Source: Actinomycetes bacterium
GTDB lineage: Bacteria; Actinomycetota; Acidimicrobiia; Acidimicrobiales; UBA8190
Reading direction: 5' to 3'
Assembly (NCBI GenBank): GCA_021779775.1
Contig: JAJYAB010000143.1
Span: 1-5,522 of the forward strand
DNA: 5,522 nucleotides
Shown here: positions 1-4,640 of the stretch, in pieces
Position numbering within the stretch: the stretch's first letter is position 1
Layout of the letters: the number at the start of each line of letters is the position of its first letter
Made by a program: the position numbers and the translations under genes
Notes under the pieces: generated by a model
Seen by the model: the letters and a program-made list of their open reading frames with translations, nothing else
What the model was told of the DNA's origin: nothing
Database searches by the model: none

Positions 1-723
1 CCCGAGCGACAGGAACTCGATGGTGTGCGATCCCCACTGGTGGGACTTCTCCTCCAGGCGCACGCCGACGATGCCGGTGGAGCCAAGCTGGTTGGCCTCG
101 TCCTGCATGCGGGTCATGGCGAGCTCACGGGCCTCGTACAGCGCCTGGGTGAAGTTGGTGAGCTCCACGTTCTGCCCTACCGAGCCGAGGGCTTGGGCCA
201 GGCCGCGATGGGCAATGTGGAACACACACGTCCCCATGACCAGTCCCTGGGGGATGTACCCCGTCTGCATGAGCGTCCAGAAGTCCTGGCCGGAGAGGTC
301 GGAGGTGAAGGGCTTGCCCGCCGAGTTGCGGTACGACACGCCGTTCTCGGCCTTCACCGCCGTCCCCATGGCGATGAACTCGGCGGCGTCGCGGCCCCAT
401 TCGTAGTAGTTGACGTCCAGGCGCACCCCCACCACGCCGTCGGCCCCGAGCTCGGTGGCTTCCTCCTCCATGCGGGTCATGGCCAGCTCGCGGGCGTTGT
501 ACATGGCCTCGGTCAGCTTCGTGAGCTCCTGGCTCTCACCCCACTTCCGGACCTGGATGCCGGTGTGGTAGATCGACGAGCCCATGACGAAGCCGAGCGG
601 GTGGAAGCCGGCTTCTTTCACCAGGAGGAACTCGTTCACGGACAGGTCGGAGGTGAACAGCCCGTGCTCGAGTGCTTCCAACCGGTGCTCTGCCTCCTCG
701 GGGAGGTCGCCGGGCGGGGTCAC
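1..723 (-). CDS. Tandem YbjQ-type (putative heavy-metal-binding, UPF0145-like) protein, 3' end missing
   Basis: 241 codons are visible from a GTG start (723-721), and the frame is still open at base 1. The protein is an internal duplication. Each half begins with FTSDLS (residues 23-28 and 139-144), continues with a G-(F/Y)-x-P-x-G-x-VMG segment, and ends with the motif ARELAMTRM-x-x-EA-x-x-LG followed by (I/V)VGVRL (residues 77-102 and 198-223). That motif is characteristic of the YbjQ family (Pfam YbjQ_1), whose single-domain members are about 100 residues and form oligomers. The heavy-metal role is an assignment by family name and is not biochemically secure. The sequence shows no signal peptide or membrane segment, so a cytoplasmic location is likely. 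The start was chosen because homology-like sequence begins soon after it, with a weak GGAAAG 5 bases upstream. The gene lies 13 bp after the stop of the 136-residue gene and is probably co-transcribed with it. Confidence 0.88.
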   Translation of the reverse strand, partial: MTPPGDLPEEAEHRLEALEHGLFTSDLSVNEFLLVKEAGFHPLGFVMGSSIYHTGIQVRKWGESQELTKLTEAMYNARELAMTRMEEEATELGADGVVGVRLDVNYYEWGRDAAEFIAMGTAVKAENGVSYRNSAGKPFTSDLSGQDFWTLMQTGYIPQGLVMGTCVFHIAHRGLAQALGSVGQNVELTNFTQALYEARELAMTRMQDEANQLGSTGIVGVRLEEKSHQWGSHTIEFLSLG

Positions 724-763
724 GATGTCTTTCCGATCACGATGTCTTTCCGATCACGATGTC
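720..763. repeat. 17-bp tandem duplication at a stop/start junction (2.6 copies)
   Basis: The unit TCACGATGTCTTTCCGA occurs perfectly at 720-736 and 737-753, and its first 10 bases recur at 754-763. On the coding (minus) strand each unit ends in ATCGTGA, so it carries a TGA stop, a GTG start and the weak GGAAAG ribosome site. The last residues of the upstream protein (VIGKTS) and the start of the YbjQ-type gene both lie in the repeat. Confidence 0.95.
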
Positions 764-1147
764 CTGCAGCGCCTGGCGGGCGCTCTCGCTGTGGGCGGCC
801 TCGGCCTGCAGCGCACCGAGCAGCTGCTTTAACCATTGCTCCATGCCCACCTCCTCGCTGCGGATCCGGATCCCCCCGGAGCTGTGCCCGATGGTGCAGC
901 GCAGCGAGGGACCTTCGACCTCGGCACGGAACGTGTCGTTGCCCATGGCGATCTCCACCGCCATGATCGGGCCGTTCTTACGAATCCTACCCGCCCGCTC
1001 GACGATCAGGCGGTTGCCCTGGAGGACGTCGGCCAATTGGCCGACGAGCACCTTCAGCAGGATGCGGACGTCGGTCATGTTCGACTGCAGCTCGGCGACC
1101 GCCAGGTCGAGGTCGATGTTGAGCGGATCGTCGGTTCCCGGGGTCAC
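737..1147 (-). CDS. Conserved-looking hypothetical protein, 136 aa, coupled upstream of the YbjQ-type gene
   Basis: I do not recognise this family. The start is the GTG at 1147-1145, because a good Shine-Dalgarno sequence (GGAGAGGA, minus strand) ends 6 bases before it; an upstream ATG at 1192 would add 15 unlikely residues. The protein is acidic at its N-terminus (residues 5-20). A likely helix follows (about 15-43), then a central stretch rich in alternating hydrophobic residues that suggests beta strands (about 46-98: NRLIVERAGRI, IMAVEIAMG, RCTIGHSSGGIRI), and a C-terminal amphipathic helix (about 100-131). There is no signal peptide, membrane segment or recognisable catalytic motif. It ends inside a 17-bp tandem repeat, 13 bp before the YbjQ-type gene, so the two are probably co-transcribed. 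Codon use and the clear ribosome site make it a real gene; its function is unknown. Confidence 0.82.
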   Translation of the reverse strand: MTPGTDDPLNIDLDLAVAELQSNMTDVRILLKVLVGQLADVLQGNRLIVERAGRIRKNGPIMAVEIAMGNDTFRAEVEGPSLRCTIGHSSGGIRIRSEEVGMEQWLKQLLGALQAEAAHSESARQALQDIVIGKTS

Positions 1148-1153
1148 GGTCAG

Positions 1154-1161
1154 TCCTCTCC
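1154..1161 (-). promoter_or_regulatory. Ribosome binding site deciding the GTG start of the 136-aa gene
   Basis: On the minus strand the sequence GGAGAGGA lies 6 bases before GTG 1147-1145. It is the best Shine-Dalgarno match in the window and fixes this start over the upstream ATG. Just upstream (1166-1184) is a 6-bp perfect stem (GACGGG/CCCGTC, 7-base loop). It has no U tract after it, so it is not a convincing terminator. Confidence 0.7.
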
Positions 1162-1235
1162 CCAAGACGGGACGCCTGCCCGTCGGTGGCAACGTCTATC
1201 TTGCGTCAATCGCCGACGTCGCGCAGGCTTCGGGT

Positions 1236-2216
1236 TCAGCCGGCGGGGAGGTGGGTGCCGAGCATGGAGGCCACCTGCCCGAGCAGGACGTCGCCGGGAT
1301 CGTCGACGCTCGGTTGTGGTTTTCCGCCGACGGTGAGGGCGAGACCGCCGCACTGCGCTTGGTTGCCGGAGACCGTGGCCAGTGTCGTCTTGTCCCGGGC
1401 GACGAGGTTCATCGTGAAGGCGAGCCCTGACCATGCCGGGCAGCTGTGAACGCCCGAATTGTCGACGGGGAGGCCATCGAGCACCGTGACGATGTGGTGG
1501 ACCAGGGCGGGGTTGGTCGTGGTCACGGTCGTGTCGTGCGCCGGGAGCCCCACGGTCGTCCCTGGCCCCGCCAACATGGGGAAGCCGGGGCGGCGGGTGA
1601 CGGTGATCGAGCCGACCATGGCGGGTTCTACCAGTGACGCCGCCGAACGAGCGGGGTCCCAGACCACCTGGGCATCGGCGCGCAGGGCGACTTGGGCTGG
1701 TCCGTCGGGTGCGACCATGGCGGTGAGTGCTCGCTCTGTCAGCACCGGCTGCCGTGCAGCGAAGGCGAAGACGACGTACCGCGAGGTGACGGTCCCCCGG
1801 GTGGAGGTCGATCCGCTCCCCACCATGGCGGCCCCGGGCGGCACATGCGCCTGCACCCACGCGGTGACCAGCGCCGTCGAGCCGGGGGCTGTCCACCACG
1901 TCGATTGGTCCACGAGGTCGGGCGTGCCTGGCGTCTGCGGGGCTCCGGATGTCTCGGCGACCGGTGAGGAGCTGGCGGGCTGCGCCCCGGGGGGCACCGG
2001 AGCCAGTGCGAGCAGCGACGCCGCGTCGGCGGCGGCGGCGGCATGGCGATCAGCGGCTGCCACGGCGTTCGGGGCCTGGCCGCCGACGCCGGGGAAGTGC
2101 CTGCGTGCGGGCCGGCCGTAGCTCCCTGCCGTGCATCCCGCCAGGAGGACGACGAAGAAGAGCGCCGCCGCGGCCGTCCGGTGAGCGCCGCCACGAGCCG
2201 GGCCTGACCGGATCAT
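1236..2216 (-). CDS. Secreted lipoprotein of unknown function
   Basis: This 326-residue protein has a lipoprotein signal peptide. An Arg-containing n-region (residues 2-13) is followed by a hydrophobic run, TAAAALFFVVLLAG, and then Cys28, giving the lipobox LAGC. The protein should be exported and anchored to the outer face of the membrane. After the Cys comes an Ala/Pro/Ser-rich, probably disordered stretch (about 30-100), which includes LLALAPVPPGAQP. A more ordered region follows (about 105-326) with Thr/Val-rich strand-like segments and two further cysteines (259 and 289) that could form a disulphide. I cannot assign a family or function. The start ATG at 2216 is preferred because it gives a normal n-region. 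ATG 2258 (340 aa) and GTG 2456 (406 aa) are in frame, and none of the three has a strong ribosome site. The gene is followed after 88 bp by the 136-residue gene on the same strand and is divergent from the molybdenum genes. Confidence 0.78.
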   Translation of the reverse strand: MIRSGPARGGAHRTAAAALFFVVLLAGCTAGSYGRPARRHFPGVGGQAPNAVAAADRHAAAAADAASLLALAPVPPGAQPASSSPVAETSGAPQTPGTPDLVDQSTWWTAPGSTALVTAWVQAHVPPGAAMVGSGSTSTRGTVTSRYVVFAFAARQPVLTERALTAMVAPDGPAQVALRADAQVVWDPARSAASLVEPAMVGSITVTRRPGFPMLAGPGTTVGLPAHDTTVTTTNPALVHHIVTVLDGLPVDNSGVHSCPAWSGLAFTMNLVARDKTTLATVSGNQAQCGGLALTVGGKPQPSVDDPGDVLLGQVASMLGTHLPAG

Positions 2217-2571
2217 CTGCCAGAGTCGTGGCCGTGACGGAGGTTCGTTGATCTTCATGGTGGGTCTGACGTCTGCGCGGGCTTGGCGGTTCCCGAAGGC
2301 CGAGAAGGACTGTTCCAGAGCGTCGATCTTCTTCTCTCGGACGCCGGCGAGGAGCTCGACTGCCGGTTGGGCGCCCCGCAGATGGTCGATGGCGACGCTC
2401 GTGTCACCAGCTTCACGCGAGACCCTGTTGGTCCAGGCGTTCCCCCAAGTCGCCACGGAGCGCGTCCACGTAGTCGCCGCCCGCCAGGCGCCGCCCCTGG
2501 AACGCCCCGGCGCTGGAACGCCCCGCCCCTGGAACGCCCCGGCCATGTCGCGTCCGGCAATGCTGGGGGGC
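2217..2571. other. Divergent intergenic region with coding-like, frame-broken sequence
   Basis: No intact gene is called here. The minus strand has two coding-like pieces in different frames. One is an 18-codon stretch starting GTG at 2469 (VDALRGDLGERLDQQGLA) and ending in TGA at 2413. The other (about 2430-2259) contains AIDHLRGAQPAVELLAGV and KKIDALEQSFSAFGN; its third codon positions are mostly G or C, and it runs in frame without a stop into the lipoprotein gene. A single-base shift near 2415 would join the two. The rest holds a 16-bp tandem repeat. I see no convincing -10/-35 pair in either direction. Confidence 0.5.
2497..2544. repeat. 16-bp tandem repeat, three copies, ending at a candidate start codon
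   Basis: The 13-base core CTGGAACGCCCCG starts at 2497, 2513 and 2529, an exact 16-bp period. The last three bases of each unit vary (GCG, CCC, GCC). The third unit ends directly before the first in-frame ATG (2545) of the mobA-like gene. Because 16 is not a multiple of 3, copy-number change would shift any reading frame crossing it, which argues that the array itself is noncoding. Confidence 0.9.
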
Positions 2572-2581
2572 ATGCCGCCCC
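2565..2581 (+). promoter_or_regulatory. Possible start-codon hairpin of mobA-like gene
   Basis: GGGGGG (2565-2570) can pair with CC (2575-2576) and CCCC (2578-2581), with G2577 bulged. The tetraloop CATG then holds the ATG at 2572-2574, and the only G-rich ribosome-site candidate lies in the stem. The pairing is seen in the sequence; any effect on translation is inference. Confidence 0.3.
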
Positions 2582-3183
2582 GTGCTCGCCCACCGGCACC
2601 GCCCCGCGTGGCCGGCCTGCTCCTGACGGGTGGCGGCAGCCGCCGCATGGGGTTCGACAAGCAGGCGCTGCTCGTCGACGGCGTGCCCAACGGGCTGCGC
2701 ATCGCCCGGGCGCTGCGCCGGGTGGCGACGCCGGCGCTGCAGGTCGGGCCCGGCCAGACGGGGCTTCCGGCAGTGGTGGAGGACCCTCCGGGCGCCGGTC
2801 CGCTGGCGGCCGTCGGGGCCGGAGCCGCCGCCTTGCGCCGCTGGGGGCACCACGGGTCGGCGCTGGTGCTGTGGGGCGACCTGCCGCTGGTGGACGAACG
2901 GGCGCTGGCGCTGCTGGCCGGCTGGCCCGGCACGGCCACGGTGGTGCCGGTCCTGGGTGGCCGCCCGCAGCCCCTGTGCGCCCGGTGGTCGCCCGGCGAC
3001 CTCGACGCGGTCGCCGGGCTGCTGGCCACCGGCGCCCGGTCCATGGGCGCGGCGCTCGACCGACCCGGGGTGGAGCTGCTCGAAGAGCAGGAGTGGTCGG
3101 CGTCGGTCGGCCCCCGGGCCTTCGCCGATGCCGACACCCCGTCCGACCTCGACCGTCTGGGTGTGTGCTGGCAGGCGCCGTAG
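2572..3183 (+). CDS. mobA: Molybdenum cofactor guanylyltransferase (MobA-like)
   Basis: MobA transfers GMP from GTP to molybdopterin to make the guanine-dinucleotide form of the cofactor in the cytoplasm. The protein is 203 residues, normal for the family. Its N-terminal Rossmann-like strand and nucleotide loop read AGLLLTGGGSRRMGFDKQAL (residues 14-33), the classic L-x-GG-x-S-x-RMG-x-DK signature. Further family landmarks are EDPPGAGPLAAV (70-81); VLWGDLPLVD (99-108), whose Asp103 matches the metal-binding Asp; RPQPLCARW (131-139); and DTPSDLDRL near the C-terminus (188-196). ATG 2545 and 2560 are also in frame, adding 9 and 4 residues. The start at 2572 was chosen because it puts the first strand at about residue 13 and has a G-rich stretch just upstream. 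The gene heads a cluster with a Mop-domain regulator and a molybdate transporter, which supports the assignment. A related cytidylyltransferase such as MocA is less likely given the context. Confidence 0.85.
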   Translation: MPPRARPPAPPRVAGLLLTGGGSRRMGFDKQALLVDGVPNGLRIARALRRVATPALQVGPGQTGLPAVVEDPPGAGPLAAVGAGAAALRRWGHHGSALVLWGDLPLVDERALALLAGWPGTATVVPVLGGRPQPLCARWSPGDLDAVAGLLATGARSMGAALDRPGVELLEEQEWSASVGPRAFADADTPSDLDRLGVCWQAP

Positions 3184-3257
3184 CCCGAGGCGGCGCTGCG
3201 CCAGCTATCCCGGGTGAGCACGTTCCGCATGTCCCAGCCAGTCCGGCATATACGCCA

Positions 3258-3272
3258 GAATCAGGTTGATTC
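3258..3272. promoter_or_regulatory. Candidate operator: perfect 6+6 inverted repeat
   Basis: GAATCA-GGT-TGATTC is a perfect inverted repeat with a 3-base centre. It overlaps the proposed -35 hexamer, 30 bases before the regulator's start. It is relatively AT-rich for this DNA, so a chance origin is less likely but not excluded. The most likely binder is the adjacent HTH-Mop regulator; this is inference. Confidence 0.35.
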
Positions 3273-3293
3273 AGCCGCAGATACGGGTAATGT
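3266..3293 (+). promoter_or_regulatory. Candidate promoter of regulator-transporter operon
   Basis: TTGATT (3266-3271) and TAATGT (3288-3293) are separated by 16 bases. The second fits the actinobacterial TANNNT -10 pattern. Transcription would start about 3300-3302, at or next to ATG 3302. That would give a leaderless or near-leaderless message and explain the missing ribosome site. The region is the AT-richest spot between the two genes. The -35 matches only 4 of 6 consensus bases. Confidence 0.4.
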
Positions 3294-3301
3294 GCGGTGC
3301 C

Positions 3302-3700
3302 ATGGGGTCGTTCACGGTCAGCCAGGCGGCCACGCTGCTCGGGGTGAGCCCGGACACGGTCCGCCGGTGGATCGACGCCGGGCGCCTGACGGCGGGCCAT
3401 AGCGCCGGCGGTCGCCGCACGGTAGACGGGGTGGCGCTGGCCGGAGCGGCGAAGTCCCTCGCCCATGCGCCGCTGGCGGGTGGTTCCGAGTCGACCTCCG
3501 CCCGGAACCAGCTGCTCGGCATCGTCACGGCGGTTGCCCGTGACGGTGTGATGGCCCAGGTGGACCTGGCGTGCGGCCCCTACCGGATGGTCTCGCTCAT
3601 GAGCCGTGAGGCGGCGGACGAGCTGGGGCTCGCCGTCGGGTCGCTGGCGGTGGCGACCGTGAAGGCGACCAACGTGGTCGTCGGACTGCCCAGCTCCTGA
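3302..3700 (+). CDS. MerR-type HTH plus Mop/TOBE-domain protein, probable molybdate-responsive regulator
   Basis: The 132-residue protein has two parts. Residues 4-29 (TVSQAATLLGVSPDTVRRWI, then DAGRL) form a MerR/excisionase-type helix-turn-helix, followed by a basic stretch with GGRRTV (36-41). Residues 67-129 form a Mop/TOBE domain: SARNQLLGIVTAV, then MAQVDLACG, SREAADELGLAVGS and VKATNVVVGL. Mop domains bind molybdate or tungstate at oligomer interfaces in ModE, ModC and molbindins. Joining one to a DNA-binding domain suggests a sensor that controls the downstream transporter; this mirrors ModE in logic but uses a different HTH class. No direct evidence separates repressor from activator. 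ATG 3302 was chosen because a TANNNT -10 element ends 8 bases before it. ATG 3290 and 3266 are in frame but would add residues outside the HTH. The stop is 3 bp from the next gene's start, so the two genes are translationally linked. Confidence 0.85.
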   Translation: MGSFTVSQAATLLGVSPDTVRRWIDAGRLTAGHSAGGRRTVDGVALAGAAKSLAHAPLAGGSESTSARNQLLGIVTAVARDGVMAQVDLACGPYRMVSLMSREAADELGLAVGSLAVATVKATNVVVGLPSS

Positions 3701-3703
3701 TCG

Positions 3704-4615
3704 ATGCGGCGATACCGTGCCGGTGTCGGGGCTGCGCTGCTCGCTGTCATGGCGACCGTGGCGACAGCATGCGGCGGTTCCGCTGGCGGTCAGGTCGCGG
3801 GCGGCATGGCCGCGCACCACCAGCCGGCCCGGTGCACTGGCGTCGTCGACGTGCTGTATGCCGGATCGCTGGTCCCGTTCGTGCAGCAGACGTTGGGACC
3901 CCGGTTCGCCCAGGCGACGGGGTGCCGGCTGGTCGGCTACCCGGGCGGCTCCATCGAGCTGGCCAGCCAGGCGGCCAGCGGCGTCCGCCGGGCCGACGTG
4001 CTCGTCAGCGCCAGCCCCGCCGCCGACGTCCGCCTGCGCGATGCCGGGCCCGCCAGCACCCGGTGGTACGTGAGCATCGCCAGGGTCCCCCTCGTCCTCG
4101 GCTACAACCCCCACAGCCGGTTCGCCGCCGCCCTGCGGTCGCGTCCTTGGTATGCGGTGGTCACCTCGCCCGGCTTCCTGCTGGGGCGGACCGACCCGGC
4201 CCTCGACCCGAAGGGGGCGCTCAGCGTGGATGCGCTGCGCACCGCGGCACGAGAAACCGGCCGCCGCGGCCTCGACCAGTTGGCCACGCAGACCACGGGC
4301 GTCTTCCCCGAGGAGACGCTCCTCGGCCGGTTAGCAGCCGGCCAGCTCGACGCTGGTTTCTTCTACGCCGACGAGGCGCGCGACGCCGGTATCCCGACCG
4401 TGTCCCTGTCCCCGGTGTCGCTCAGCACGACCTTCACCGTCACGATCCTCGGGGGCGCCCCCCACCCTGGCGCCGCGCTGGCCTTCGTGCGGTTCCTGCT
4501 GGGTGCCGCCGGCCGCCGGATGCTGGCCGGCGACGGCTTCGCCGTCCTGTCGCCGCCGCACCTGCACGGTTCGGGGTACCCGGCGGCCGTGGCGTCGATG
4601 TCGCTCGCATCGTGA
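3704..4615 (+). CDS. modA: Molybdate/tungstate ABC transporter substrate-binding lipoprotein (WtpA/ModA-like)
   Basis: This 303-residue protein has a signal peptide (MRRYRAGVGAALLAVMATVA, residues 1-20) ending in TAC with Cys23 as the probable lipidated residue, though the lipobox is weak at -3 (Ala). The mature protein begins with VDVLYAGSLVPF (48-59) and continues with PGGSIELASQ and RRADVLVSASP, the usual opening of type-II oxyanion-binding proteins. Then come VPLVLGYNPHSRF (128-140), SPGFLLGRTDPALDPKG (155-171) and AGFFYADEA (217-225). The GRTDP-x-x-DPKG and ALRSRPWY parts resemble the WtpA/archaeal ModA branch more than enterobacterial ModA. The conserved acidic ligand expected near residues 233-240 in that branch is not apparent (VSLSPVSLS), so metal coordination may be tetrahedral; this is inference. 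The ATG lies 3 bp after the regulator's stop with no ribosome site, implying translational coupling. The permease follows after 25 bp. Confidence 0.85.
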   Translation: MRRYRAGVGAALLAVMATVATACGGSAGGQVAGGMAAHHQPARCTGVVDVLYAGSLVPFVQQTLGPRFAQATGCRLVGYPGGSIELASQAASGVRRADVLVSASPAADVRLRDAGPASTRWYVSIARVPLVLGYNPHSRFAAALRSRPWYAVVTSPGFLLGRTDPALDPKGALSVDALRTAARETGRRGLDQLATQTTGVFPEETLLGRLAAGQLDAGFFYADEARDAGIPTVSLSPVSLSTTFTVTILGGAPHPGAALAFVRFLLGAAGRRMLAGDGFAVLSPPHLHGSGYPAAVASMSLAS

Positions 4616-4640
4616 CCGCTGGCTGGCGGCCCGACGCCGC

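Noticed and set aside
25..966. Long plus-strand open frame over the left region
   Set aside because: It is antisense to the YbjQ-type and 136-aa genes. The translation is His/Arg/Gly-rich low-complexity with no recognisable motif, as expected for the shadow of a high-GC gene.
672..1430. Plus-strand 252-aa open frame
   Set aside because: It spans three minus-strand features, including a ribosome site and an intergenic gap, with Ser/Arg-rich sequence. The minus-strand genes explain the region better.
2484..2500. CCAGG/CCTGG inverted repeat beside the 16-bp array
   Set aside because: The stem is only 5 bp with a 7-base loop in very GC-rich DNA and partly overlaps the array, so chance is a sufficient explanation.
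2217..3230. Upstream extension of the lipoprotein open frame to give a 664-aa protein
   Set aside because: The extension is antisense to the clearly recognisable MobA-like gene and is Pro/Ser/Arg low-complexity. The lipoprotein signal peptide near 2216 marks the true N-terminus.
3184..3257. Possible terminator after the mobA-like gene
   Set aside because: GGCG-CTG-CGCC near 3188-3200 gives only a 4-bp stem and no T tract follows, so I do not call a terminator.
2255..4114. Minus-strand 619-aa open frame
   Set aside because: It runs antisense across the mobA-like, regulator and modA genes, all of which have strong family motifs. The composition is typical of a high-GC antisense frame.
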